The notes under the pieces: model-generated
The model's database searches: none
What the model was told of the DNA's origin: nothing
What the model saw: the letters and a program-made list of their open reading frames with translations, nothing else
Shown: positions 48,339 through 57,466 of the stretch, piece after piece
How the letters are laid out: each line of letters begins with the position of its first letter
Numbering within the stretch: position 1 is the first letter of the stretch
Translations under genes and position numbers: made by a program
Assembly (NCBI GenBank): GCA_963696525.1
Contig: CAVOKO010000009.1
Coordinates: 1,302,001 to 1,366,000 of the forward strand
Source: CAWBRT01 sp963696525
GTDB taxonomy: Bacteria; Acidobacteriota; Terriglobia; Terriglobales; Acidobacteriaceae
Direction of reading: 5' to 3'
Length of the DNA stretch: 64,000 nucleotides

Positions 48339-48474
48339 CGCTTAGCAGGCTGTGATGGCGAAGTCGGGAACGCGCCATGACATCATTTTTTGCGATTTTG
48401 CATACACCGGCAAAAGGATTCGCCTAGCGGATTTTTGTCCCGGCTCTAAACGCCGACGGCGCGGCGGAGAGCGT

Positions 48475-49917
48475 TCAGGAGTGCAGCATGGCGGCAGCCG
48501 GCACTACCCTGGCAGCGCAGCGGCCATACGGGCCTGCAGACGCTCGAACGATCTGCGGTCCCAGTTGTGAAACGTTTCCCGCTCCCAGGGTCAGAATCAG
48601 GTCTCCCGGTTGCGCCTCTTGCAGCACGGCGTCGACCGCGGCCGCAAACGATGCGGCGAACTCGGCCGGACGCTCACCGGCGCACCGAATCCGGGATGCC
48701 AGCGTTAGCCCGCTAACGCCCGCGATCGGCTGTTCGCTGGCAGCATAGATGTCCAGCACCAGCAGGCGATCGGCATCGGCAAAGGCCGCTGCGAATTCGT
48801 CCATCAGGAGGTAGGTCCTGGTATAACGATGCGGCTGGAAGATGACGTGTACACGTCTGCCGGGTTCCAGCCAATGCCGTGCCGACGCCAAAGTGGCGCG
48901 AATCTCGGTCGGATGATGTCCGTAATCGTCCACCACGAGGATATTGCCGCCGCGCCCCTTGACCTGAAAACGACGGTCCACGCCGCTGAAGCTCTCGATA
49001 CCCTCGCGGATCTTTTCGAGCGGGATATCCAGCCCGACGCCGACTGCGATGGCCGCGGTGGCGTTCAGGATATTGTGTTCGCCGACGGCGCAAACCTCGA
49101 ACTCGCCTAGCTCCCGTCCGTTGAAAACCACCGAGAAACGCTGCCGCACGCGCTCCTGCCTTCTGACGGTCGAGTGGCCGGAGACATGAAAATTGGCGTC
49201 GGCGTGGCGCCCGTAAGTCACCACCCGGCGCGTCACCCGCGGCAACAAAGCGCGCAGCGGTTCATTGTCGTGGCAAGCCACCACCATGCCGTAGAAGGGC
49301 ACGCGGTCCATGAACTCGACGAAGGTTCGCTCGATATCCTCCATGTCGCGGTAGCAGTCCATGTGCTCGCGATCGATGTTGGTAACCACCGACAGAATGG
49401 GCGAGAGCTTGAGGAAAGAGCGGTCACTCTCGTCGGCTTCGGCAACCAGGTATTGCGAGGTGCCAAGCCGGGCGTTAGAGCCCATGGCATCCACGCGCCC
49501 GCCTACTACGACCGTGGGGTCGAGCCCTCCGGCGGCCAGCACAGAGGCCACCATGCTGGTGGTGGTGGTCTTGCCGTGCATGCCGGCGATGGCAATGCCG
49601 TATTTCAGGCGCATCAACTCCGACAGCATCTCGGCGCGCTGGATGACAGGGAGCTTGAGGCGATGCGCCTCGGCAACCTCGGGATTATCTTTGGAGATGG
49701 CCGAACTGGTGACGACGGCCTCGGAGCCCTGGACATTCTCCGCCCGATGGCCCTCGAAGACTTGCGCTCCCAGCGCTTCCAGCCGCGCCGTGACCGGGGA
49801 ACTTCTGAGGTCGGAGCCGCTGACGCGGTAACCGAGGGTGAGCAGCACTTCGGCAATGCCGCTCATGCCGATGCCTCCGATACCGATGAAATGAATGCGT
49901 TGAATCTTGGCAAACAT
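48475..49917 (-). CDS. murC: UDP-N-acetylmuramate--L-alanine ligase
   Basis: Adds L-Ala to UDP-MurNAc in peptidoglycan precursor synthesis. 480 aa; N-terminal FIGIGGIGMSGIAEVL, ATP-binding GMHGKTTTTSM near residue 113, EADESDRSFL, VDDYGHHPTEI, and FQPHRYTRTYLL are all present. It is first in the minus-strand division cluster. The usual following genes murB and ddl are not here; a 480-bp gap with repeats separates it from ftsQ. The C-terminus ends in an Ala/Arg-rich tail. Confidence 0.97.
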   Translation of the reverse strand: MFAKIQRIHFIGIGGIGMSGIAEVLLTLGYRVSGSDLRSSPVTARLEALGAQVFEGHRAENVQGSEAVVTSSAISKDNPEVAEAHRLKLPVIQRAEMLSELMRLKYGIAIAGMHGKTTTTSMVASVLAAGGLDPTVVVGGRVDAMGSNARLGTSQYLVAEADESDRSFLKLSPILSVVTNIDREHMDCYRDMEDIERTFVEFMDRVPFYGMVVACHDNEPLRALLPRVTRRVVTYGRHADANFHVSGHSTVRRQERVRQRFSVVFNGRELGEFEVCAVGEHNILNATAAIAVGVGLDIPLEKIREGIESFSGVDRRFQVKGRGGNILVVDDYGHHPTEIRATLASARHWLEPGRRVHVIFQPHRYTRTYLLMDEFAAAFADADRLLVLDIYAASEQPIAGVSGLTLASRIRCAGERPAEFAASFAAAVDAVLQEAQPGDLILTLGAGNVSQLGPQIVRASAGPYGRCAARVVPAAAMLHS

Positions 49918-50160
49918 AAAGATTCGATTGTAAAGGAATAGGACGGCGGGTGCAGGTCAGTTACAGCGCGATTGGTGGCAAAGCGGCGCGGGTTGCTGGC
50001 ATCACTGCTTCCCGATGAGTTATACCACCAGCCGGAATCATCGAGATTGAGTCTGAGATTAGCTCTGCTAGCACTTATAGGCGGGTTACTTTCGTTACTT
50101 TAGAGCGAAGATTCAGGTTGATTACAGGGGCAATTTGGTGAAGACTTCCGCAACCAAGCT

Positions 50161-50523
50161 ATGGGCGCACGACGCGAGCTTCGATTGTTCCTCCATCTGC
50201 CGGTGCGGATCACCGGGGTTGACGCCGAGGGCAAAGGGTTCGAACAAGATGCGACCACGGTTGATATAACCATCACCGGAGTTCGCCTGCAAGGGATTAC
50301 GCATCCCCTGGAGCGCGGCGGGATTGTCAGTATCCAGTACCGCGGCAATAAAGCTAAGTACCGGGTCAGGTGGGTGAAAAAGCCGGACTCTGCCTTGCAT
50401 GGCCACATTGGGCTGAAGCTGATGGATGGAGAGACCATGAACTGGGGCAGGACAATCCCTTGCATTCTCGGCGACGCATTCGTCGAGAAACCAGACGACT
50501 ACGACATCAGGGAACTGAAATAA
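50161..50523 (+). CDS. PilZ-domain protein, putative c-di-GMP receptor
   Basis: 120 aa single-domain protein. RRELRLFLHLPVRI at the start supplies the basic RxxxR-like site, and DITITGVRLQG resembles the D/NxSxxG motif with Thr replacing the first Ser. It continues with the beta-barrel YRVRWVKKPDSALHGHIGLKLM typical of PilZ. Binding of c-di-GMP is therefore likely but not certain. It is divergent from murC; the Shine-Dalgarno is not obvious. Confidence 0.78.
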   Translation: MGARRELRLFLHLPVRITGVDAEGKGFEQDATTVDITITGVRLQGITHPLERGGIVSIQYRGNKAKYRVRWVKKPDSALHGHIGLKLMDGETMNWGRTIPCILGDAFVEKPDDYDIRELK

Positions 50524-50699
50524 CATCTTCTGCCTGGTGCGGCTCACGCCGCCTCTGCCGCCTGCTGCTCTGTCGTGCCGAGACATGACTGACAAGACCT
50601 AACATAGTTACGACCGCCCCGGAGCTGGTAGGGCTACCCGGAAAGTGTTTGCCGCCAAGTGCTGCCGACGAGCATCTAGATTCCAGGAGGTATCGATTC

Positions 50700-51137
50700 A
50701 TGGCAGTAACTCAGCTAAAGCACAAGCCCGAACCGTCGCTGGAGTACAGAGACTTTTCCAAACCGGAAGAGACGCGAAGTTTCGAGTTGGGCAAACTTGA
50801 TTTGGTCACGCTCGGCGGAGTCACCTTCGGGCGGGCCGTTTTCCAGCCGGGTTGGCGTTGGTCCACCCACGTGAAGCCGATTGCCCAGACGCAGAGCTGC
50901 GAGGCACCGCACTTGAATCTGCACATTTCGGGCCGATTGCACGTGGTTATGGACGACGGCACCGAGCGCGAGTTCGGCCCCGGCGAACTTTCGTTGATTC
51001 CGCCGGGCCATGATGCCTGGGTGGTGGGAAATGAACCGGTGGTAGCCATCGATGTTTCCGGAATGGAGAACTACGCGAAGAAGCCCACGTCAAATTCCCC
51101 GATGCTGCGCACATTACCCAGATTAGGCGGAGTATGA
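50700..51137 (+). CDS. Cupin-domain protein
   Basis: 145 aa from an ATG with AGGAGG eight bases upstream. One cupin barrel: FQPGWRWSTHVKP, the inner motif LNLHISGRLHVVMDDGTERE and the outer motif GPGELSLIPPGHDAWVVGNE. Two His and a Glu could bind metal. Small stand-alone cupins of this kind range from sensors to isomerases; no specific role is assignable. Confidence 0.85.
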   Translation: MAVTQLKHKPEPSLEYRDFSKPEETRSFELGKLDLVTLGGVTFGRAVFQPGWRWSTHVKPIAQTQSCEAPHLNLHISGRLHVVMDDGTEREFGPGELSLIPPGHDAWVVGNEPVVAIDVSGMENYAKKPTSNSPMLRTLPRLGGV

Positions 51138-51233
51138 CGGGGTTCTCAGTCGAAGATGGGTTCACCGGACGTTCACCGCATGAAGGATAAACGGCGATGA
51201 AATCCGCCGGCTCTGGCTGGCGGAGCCTCTGGC

Positions 51234-52136
51234 TCAAATCCCGGTCTCCATACGCGATCGCGGGTCGAGATAGTCTCTGAGCGCGTCGCCGATAAAATTG
51301 AACGAGAGCACGGCGAGCATCACCGCTCCGGCGGGAAACAAGACGAGGTGCGGCGCGTCGAACAAATGAGAGCGGCCGTCGTTGAGCATGGTGCCCCAGC
51401 TCGCCACCGGCGGAGGAACACCCAAACCAAGAAAGCTCATGGTGGCCTCGGCCAGCACCGCTCCAGCCATGCCGATGGCGGCCTGCACGATCACCGGCTG
51501 CACGATGTTGGGCAGGATGTGACGGACGATGATGTGCAAGTCGCCGGCCCCGAGCGTCCGCGCCGCCTCCACGTACTCGCGCTCGCGTGCCGCCAGCACC
51601 TGGGCGCGCACCAAGCGAGCGTAGCCTACCCATCCGCCGATGACCAGCGCCAGGATGAGATTGAACAGCCCCGGCCCGAGAAAGGCAACAAAGGCAATCG
51701 CCAGCAGGATGCCGGGGAACGACAGGAAGGCATTCATCACCACGACGTTGACGAAGCGGTCGACGCCGCCGCCATAGTAACCGGCGAACGAACCGACGAT
51801 GACGCCGAGCCCGAGCGATCCGGCGACCACGCTGGAGCCCACCAGCATCGAAATACGCGATCCGTAGATGATGCGCGAGAGCAGGTCGCGGCCCAGCTCA
51901 TCGGTACCGAACCAGTGCGCCCGTGAGGGCCCGGCAAGCCGCGCGGCGAGATCGATCCAGGCGGGGTCGCGAGGCGCGATCCAGGGCGCAAAGACGGCGA
52001 ACACGGCGAAGACACCGATGAGCACGACGCCGCTTACGGCCAGCGGATTCCGCCGGATCGCCGCCCAAAGGCGTCGTTCCCGGCCATGGTTTCCGGCCAC
52101 CGCGGATTGGGCAAGCGGTTCGCTGGTCATTGTCAT
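51234..52136 (-). CDS. Peptide/nickel-type ABC permease, DppC family
   Basis: 300 aa, about six helices; ATG at 52136 overlaps the stop of the preceding permease gene (ATGA). HWFGTDELGRDLLSRIIYG and the EAA loop EYVEAARTLGAGDLHIIVRH are diagnostic of DppC/OppC. The substrate could be di- or oligopeptides or nickel. The matching ATPases and binding protein are not in this stretch: the next gene downstream is convergent and unrelated. Confidence 0.94.
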   Translation of the reverse strand: MTMTSEPLAQSAVAGNHGRERRLWAAIRRNPLAVSGVVLIGVFAVFAVFAPWIAPRDPAWIDLAARLAGPSRAHWFGTDELGRDLLSRIIYGSRISMLVGSSVVAGSLGLGVIVGSFAGYYGGGVDRFVNVVVMNAFLSFPGILLAIAFVAFLGPGLFNLILALVIGGWVGYARLVRAQVLAAREREYVEAARTLGAGDLHIIVRHILPNIVQPVIVQAAIGMAGAVLAEATMSFLGLGVPPPVASWGTMLNDGRSHLFDAPHLVLFPAGAVMLAVLSFNFIGDALRDYLDPRSRMETGI

Positions 52137-53050
52137 TGTCTGATCCGCGGGTCGAGCGCCGAATAGGCCATGTCGGTGAGAAAGTTGACGGCAACATAGG
52201 TCAGGCCGATGCACAAGATGCATCCCTGCACCAGGAAGTAGTCGCGATTGCTAATGGCCTGGATGGTGAGGCGGCCAATCCCCGGCCAGGAAAAAATGGT
52301 CTCGGTAACGATGGCGCCCGCCAGCAGAGCCCCGAACTGCAGTCCCAGAACCGTGACGATGGGGATCATGGCATTGCGCAGGGCGTGGTAGTAAATGACC
52401 TGCCGCTCGGGCAAACCTTTGGCGCGCGCGGTGCGAACGTAGTCCTGGCCCAGCTCCTCGAGCATGGAAGTGCGCGTCATGCGCGTCAGGATTGCCGCCA
52501 GCGCTCCGCCAAGCGTAAAAGCCGGCAGCACCAGGTGCCTCCAGGTGCCGGCGCCGGAGACCGGCAACAGGCCGAGGTGAATCGAGAAGAACAAGATCAG
52601 GATCGGTCCCAAGGCGAAGTTGGGGAACGACAGCCCCAAAAGGCTGACCAAGCTCAACAGACGGTCGTCCCATCGGTTGCGGCGCAGTGCCGAGCGAACC
52701 CCGGCGGGAATCGAGAGCGCCACGGCCACCAGCAACGCAGACAGGGTCAGCATCATGGTCGCCGGATAAGCCCGCGCGATCACTTGGACGACTTGCTGGT
52801 TCAAGCGCAGAGAGTGGCCTAGATCGCCATGCAGCACGCCCTTCCAATAGTGGACGTACTGGCTGCCCAGAGGAACGTCGAGGCCATAAGCATGGCGGGC
52901 CGCTTCGATGTCGGCGCTGGCCGCGCCTTCGCCAAGCATCTGCTGGATGGGATCGCCGGGCACCAGGTGGATCAGCAGGAAAACCACGCTAACCACCAGC
53001 CAGAGAACCGGCAGCGTGTAGAGCAACCGCGTGGCGAACTGGCGCAGCAT
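52133..53050 (-). CDS. Peptide/nickel-type ABC permease, DppB family
   Basis: 305 aa; start MLRQFATRLLYTLPVLWLVV at 53050 overlaps the TGA of the CorC-like gene (TGATG). Conserved FLLIHLVPGDPI, GLDVPLGSQYVHYWKGVLHGDLGHS and EAA loop QDYVRTARAKGLPERQVIYY. It pairs with the downstream DppC protein to form the transport channel. The overlap with an upstream CorC-like gene is unusual for this family. Confidence 0.95.
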   Translation of the reverse strand: MLRQFATRLLYTLPVLWLVVSVVFLLIHLVPGDPIQQMLGEGAASADIEAARHAYGLDVPLGSQYVHYWKGVLHGDLGHSLRLNQQVVQVIARAYPATMMLTLSALLVAVALSIPAGVRSALRRNRWDDRLLSLVSLLGLSFPNFALGPILILFFSIHLGLLPVSGAGTWRHLVLPAFTLGGALAAILTRMTRTSMLEELGQDYVRTARAKGLPERQVIYYHALRNAMIPIVTVLGLQFGALLAGAIVTETIFSWPGIGRLTIQAISNRDYFLVQGCILCIGLTYVAVNFLTDMAYSALDPRIRQ

Positions 53051-54406
53051 CAGACACGCTCCTCTTCGACCGGGTCGAGCTGCTCGATACGCACGGCCTC
53101 CACGCGATTGCCGTCCATGCGCTCGACCGTGTAGCGGCGGCCTTGAAGACGAAAGCATCGCCCTCCCGCGGTATGCGCTGCAAGGTGGTCATGACGAAGC
53201 CGGCGAGGGTCTCGTATCCCTCGTCTCGCGGCAGGCGCAGTTGATACTGCGATTCCAGGTCGCGAACGTTGGTCGAGCCCTCCAGCACCATGCGCGTTGG
53301 GCCCGGCAGCCAAAACCCGGGGCGCGATGTCGTATTCGTCCTCGATCTCGCCCACCAGCTGCTCGATCACGTCCTCCACGGTGACTACGCCCGCGGTCGA
53401 GCCGAACTCGTCCACCACCACGGCCAGGTGGCGCTTTCGCCGTTTGAACTCCAGCAGTAGATCGGGCAGGATCTTCGTCTCCGGAACGACCAGCACGTCG
53501 CGCATGACGTGGCGCACGCGCCATCCGCTGTGCCGCCGGGCGGGTTCGCCGTTCTGTGCATAAGGCGAGACTGCATCCAGCGCATCAGATCCTTGGAATA
53601 GAGCATTCCGATGATCGCCTCGGTCCCGCGCTGCGGGTCGTAGACAGGCACCCGCGAGTGCTGTTCTTCCACCACGCGCTTCATGGCCTCTTCCAAAGGC
53701 ATGTCGGCGGGAAGCGAAAAAATATCGATTCTGCGGCACCATCACCTCGCGCACCGTGACGGTCTCCAGTTCGAGAGCGCGGTGAATCATCTCCTCCTGT
53801 TCGAGCGGGATCAAGCCAAAGCGGCGGCTGGCGGTCACGATCATCTTCAGCTCTTCCGCCGAATGGACGCCGCCGGCGCGCAGTTCACGGGTTCCGAAGA
53901 GGCGCAGCACCAGGCGCGAGGAACGCGCCATGAACTTCAGCAACGGGCTGAAGACCGTCATGAAGACATCGAGCGGCTTGGCAACAGCCAAGGCCACGCG
54001 CTCGGCCTGCTGCAGTGAGACTGACTTGGGAACGACCTCGCCGAGGATCACGTGGAAATAGGTGATCAGCCCGAATGCCACCGCGATCGAAATCCCATGC
54101 GCGTAGACGGCGGCGTGAGGCAACTGTCCCAGCGGCCGCTCGAGCACGCGGGCCAGGGCGTTCTCGCCGAGCCAGCCCAAGGCAAGGCTCGCCATGGTAA
54201 CGCCCAACTGTACGCCGTTGAGCACCTCGTCGAGTTTGCGGTGGAGTTTCTCGGATGGTGCGGGCGCCGCTGCGCTTGGCCTCGATGAGCTGCTCGATGC
54301 GGGTATCGCGGATGCTGACCAGCGAAAACTCGGCGGCCACAAAGAACGCATTGGCGGCAACCAGGAGCAGCACGGCCAGAACTCGCAATAGTACGAAGGT
54401 AAACAT
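53050..54406 (-). CDS. CorC/HlyC-like CNNM-CBS membrane protein, five frameshifts
   Basis: Inner-membrane protein of the CNNM/CorC family, implicated in Mg2+ or Co2+ handling. Start MFTFVLLRVLAVLLLVAANAFF at 54406. In order: DUF21 helices (EFSLVSIRDTRIEQLIEAK; VTMASLALGWLGE; VILGEVVPKSVSL), two CBS repeats (VPVYDPQRGTEAIIGMLYSK; LAVVVDEFGSTAGVVTVED), and a C-terminal CorC_HlyC domain (DLESQYQLRLPRDEGYETLAG). Indels at 54253-54254, 53717-53722, 53523, 53297-53298 and 53151-53152, all in short homopolymers, break the frame. Correcting them gives exactly 451 residues, the expected family length. Confidence 0.9.
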
Positions 54407-54603
54407 GCGGAAACCGGGATCCCCGACCTGCGCCGTAGTCGCGCATGTTAGGGTGGAAAGAAATTCTAGCATCCGGGCTGCCACCCAGGCTCGGGCCGCA
54501 GCCGCGGAGCCTATGGGCAACGGGGTTGCCGGGATAGATGCCGGCTTTGGCGTTGGCCGGGGTGAAGCAGCTTCCCGCTTGACGGAAGCGCGGTTACCGG
54601 CTA

Positions 54604-54789
54604 GTGTCGGCTTTCACTTATGTTTTGGAAAAATCCAGCGTTTTCCAATATGCAATAAGCCTTGTTGCGCTAGCGGTGTTTAACGTAACAACAGCGTTGT
54701 TCCCCACAGCAATGGTATTAGCTAATGTCGGTATTGCGGTGCTGCTACTTCTGAGACGGCAGTATATTTCCCCAATTACAAGGCCGTAG
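54604..54789 (+). CDS. Possible small membrane protein or gene remnant
   Basis: 61-codon frame starting GTG, more AT-rich than its surroundings. It encodes one or two hydrophobic stretches (FQYAISLVALAVFNVTTAL; AMVLANVGIAVLLLLRRQY). No clear ribosome site and no recognised family. It may be a horizontally acquired remnant in the 436-bp gap between the CorC-like gene and the SAM hydrolase. Confidence 0.28.
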   Translation: MSAFTYVLEKSSVFQYAISLVALAVFNVTTALFPTAMVLANVGIAVLLLLRRQYISPITRP

Positions 54790-54842
54790 GTTAGACTGCC
54801 TGCAAGGCATGGGCTTTGGCGAAGGCGACGGAGAACTAAATT

Positions 54843-55649
54843 TTGAACCCGCGAAACATCATCACCATTACCACCGATTTTGGGGTGCGCGATCACTTTG
54901 TGGGCGCGATGAAGGGCGTGATCCTGACGATCAATCCCGAGGCCAACCTGCTGGATATCTCGCACGACGTCGCGTCCTACAGCGTGGTCGACGGCGCTTT
55001 TACAATCGCCCAGGCCTATCCGTATTTTCCCTCGGAGACGGTACACCTGGTAGTTGTCGATCCCGGCGTAGGCGGCGAGCGCCGTCCCATTTTGGTGCAA
55101 GCCGGCAGGCATTTCTTCGTGGGGCCCGATAACGGCGTCTTCTCGTTCATCTACGAGCGGGAGGAACGCATTACGGTTCGTCATATCACGGCCTCGCACT
55201 ATTTCTTGCAGCCGGTCAGCCGCACCTTTCATGGCCGCGATGTTTTCTCGCCGATAGCCGCGTGGCTCACCAAGGGAATCGATGCCTCGAATTTCGGCGA
55301 GCCGATCAGCGATTACAGGCGTTTCACCAGCCTGAATCCCACCATCGAAAGCGAACAAAAGGCGCGCGGAATCGTGCTCAAGGCGGACAAATTCGGCAAC
55401 CTGATTACTAACTTTTCGATTGGCTCAGTTTCCCGCAGTTCGTGCAACCGAGAGACCCCGCCGTTTCAGCTAGAGATCAAAGGACAACAGCTCACGCGTT
55501 TGCGCAAAACCTTCGACGAGGGAACGCCCGGCGAAATATTTGCGATCGTGGGTTCCAGCGGTTATCTGGAAATCGTATGCAAAGGCGCGGCTGCGTCCCG
55601 GGCTCTCAAGGCCGGCTCCGGCGATGACATCGTTCTCACTTTTCACTAA
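54843..55649 (+). CDS. SAM hydrolase / SAM hydroxide adenosyltransferase (DUF62)
   Basis: 268 aa from a TTG with GGAGAAC upstream. It belongs to the fluorinase/chlorinase-like family that, in most bacteria, cleaves S-adenosylmethionine to adenosine and methionine using water. Motifs: ITITTDFGVRDHFVGAMKG, ISHDVASYSVVDGAF, HLVVVDPGVGG, FVGPDNGVFSF, FHGRDVFSPIAAWL and ADKFGNLITNF. The D-R-H type catalytic residues expected of hydrolases appear present (TFHGRD). Monocistronic here; its role in vivo is not known. Confidence 0.94.
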   Translation: MNPRNIITITTDFGVRDHFVGAMKGVILTINPEANLLDISHDVASYSVVDGAFTIAQAYPYFPSETVHLVVVDPGVGGERRPILVQAGRHFFVGPDNGVFSFIYEREERITVRHITASHYFLQPVSRTFHGRDVFSPIAAWLTKGIDASNFGEPISDYRRFTSLNPTIESEQKARGIVLKADKFGNLITNFSIGSVSRSSCNRETPPFQLEIKGQQLTRLRKTFDEGTPGEIFAIVGSSGYLEIVCKGAAASRALKAGSGDDIVLTFH

Positions 55650-55700
55650 AGCGGACAATCGGCGCAGACGATGAAGAAAGTGTTTTGAAGAAAATCAGGC

Positions 55701-55934
55701 TCAAGGATTCTGCGGTTTTACGCGGGCGTATTTTCCCATTTTGCCGGTCCAGCGGAGAAAACGCAGAATCGGCATCCGCTCGCGCCAGGTAAAGCTCCAG
55801 AATTCGATGAAGCCGATCTGGTTCATCCTGATTCCCGTGTAGGTTTCAAGACGCCAGCGCAGATAGGGGCTCCGCCATGGAGCCAAATGATGGCCGCGCG
55901 TCGCATTCCAGAGAAATCGCAGGACATTCCACAT
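55701..55934 (-). CDS. Small conserved-looking basic, Trp/Arg-rich protein
   Basis: 77 aa: FLWNATRGHHLAPWRSPYLR, WRLETYTGIRMNQIGFIEFW, then SFTWRERMPILRFLRWTGKM. It is rich in Trp, Arg and aromatic residues, with an amphipathic look and no clear signal peptide. The distinctive composition makes chance unlikely, and it resembles small proteins I associate with Acidobacteria, although that cannot be checked here. Possibly membrane-peripheral. It converges on the SAM hydrolase gene. Confidence 0.6.
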   Translation of the reverse strand: MWNVLRFLWNATRGHHLAPWRSPYLRWRLETYTGIRMNQIGFIEFWSFTWRERMPILRFLRWTGKMGKYARVKPQNP

Positions 55935-56215
55935 AGGCTACGGTGCGCTTACCGGAAAAGGCAGCGCCAAGCAACAGTTTACAACCACCCAGAGCGCCTA
56001 TGAGTCAGAGGGCGTGTCACGGCTGGCGAACCGCAGTCGACCCAACCCGAACCAACTGCTCTGCTTCCAATAGTGCTGCTGCATGATCCGGGGCCGAGCG
56101 ACGCTCTGTCCTATGCTTCGAGGCCCTTATCGCTACTCAACCGCGTCCCCCAATTGAACGACGCCAGCACGACCCCACATTAGAGCTACGGCATGAATCC
56201 GGACATCCCAAGGCT

Positions 56216-57463
56216 GTGCCGCAAGGAACCTTCCGCTCGTTAGGATTGGGGCTCATCACCGGCGCATCCGACGACGACCCCTCAGCCATTGGAACCTACG
56301 CGGGCGCCGGAGCTTCGCTCGGTCCTTCGTTTCTGTGGACAGCGCCGGTTACATTTCCCATGATGTTTGCGGTCGTCTACCTGTGCTCGAAGCTCGGGCA
56401 GGTGACGGGTCAGGGCCTATTCGCCGTCATCCGCCAACATTATCCGCGCTGGATCCTGTACTTCTTTTTGGTAACGGCGGTGGTTGGCAACCTCATCGAA
56501 GCTGGTGCCGATCTCGGAGGAATGGCGGCAGCCCTCAACGTAATTATCCCGGTTCCCATCGGAGGCATGGTCGTCGTGCTTGGGGTGTCGGTGCTATCGC
56601 TGCAACTATGGCGATACACACTCCTCCGGGACATCTTCCGTTGGCTGGCACTGGCACTGTTGGCCTATATCGGTTCAGCCATTCTCGCTAAACCTGAACT
56701 CCTGCCCGTGCTGAAGGGAACGTTCGTCCCCACGATTCACTTCAACAAAGAATTCTTCGCCATGGTGGTGGCGGTCATCGGAACAAGTCTTTCCGCCTAC
56801 CTGTATTCGTGGCAGTCGAATCAGGAAGTGGAAGAAGACATCTCCATGGGACGTCGCCGATTGACCGACCGGCTGGGAACTACGGACGGGGAGCTGCGGC
56901 ACTCAAAACGAGACGTCGGCTTTGGTATGTTGTTCGCCAGTCTGATCATGTATTTCATCATTCTCTCGACCGCGGCCACCCTGTTCAAGGCCGGAAAGAC
57001 CGATATCAACACCGCAGCCGAGGCCGCTCAGGCACTGCGGCCCTTGGCCGGCAACGCCGCCGAATTTCTGTTCGCCATCGGAGTCATTGGCGTCGGGTTC
57101 CTTGCGGTCCCTGTCATGACGATTGGCGCCGCATTCGATGTGTGCCAGAGCTTCGGCTGGCGACACGGCATACACAAGAAGCCCGGCGAAGCCAAATCGT
57201 TCTACGCAGCCATCGTCGTGTTCACATTGCTGGCCATGGGATTGAATTTCTTCGGCATCAACCCGATGAAGGCCCTGATTTTTGCCGGCATCGTACAGGG
57301 CGTTTCGACCCCGTTCCTGATGTTGCTGGTTATGCGAATCACCAACAACCGCCGGATCATGGGCCGATGGGTCAACACACGGGGGATGAATATTCTGGGC
57401 TGGCTTACGACGATTGTGATGTTCGCGGCGACCATTGGGCTGGTCGTGACCATGGTTCTATAG
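56216..57463 (+). CDS. NRAMP-family divalent-metal transporter-like protein with altered metal site
   Basis: 415 aa with about 11 hydrophobic helices. Helix 1 reads GASDDDPSAIGTYAGAGA, corresponding to the DPGN motif of NRAMP but as DPSA. Helix 6 reads GTSLSAYLYSWQSNQEVEED and lacks the canonical metal-binding Met-Pro-His. This matches the non-canonical subfamily often labelled divalent metal cation transporter, whose true substrate is uncertain. The start is a GTG at 56216; an ATG at 56193 in another frame with a longer family-like N-terminus is possible if one base is missing. Confidence 0.85.
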   Translation: MPQGTFRSLGLGLITGASDDDPSAIGTYAGAGASLGPSFLWTAPVTFPMMFAVVYLCSKLGQVTGQGLFAVIRQHYPRWILYFFLVTAVVGNLIEAGADLGGMAAALNVIIPVPIGGMVVVLGVSVLSLQLWRYTLLRDIFRWLALALLAYIGSAILAKPELLPVLKGTFVPTIHFNKEFFAMVVAVIGTSLSAYLYSWQSNQEVEEDISMGRRRLTDRLGTTDGELRHSKRDVGFGMLFASLIMYFIILSTAATLFKAGKTDINTAAEAAQALRPLAGNAAEFLFAIGVIGVGFLAVPVMTIGAAFDVCQSFGWRHGIHKKPGEAKSFYAAIVVFTLLAMGLNFFGINPMKALIFAGIVQGVSTPFLMLLVMRITNNRRIMGRWVNTRGMNILGWLTTIVMFAATIGLVVTMVL

Positions 57464-57466
57464 GGC

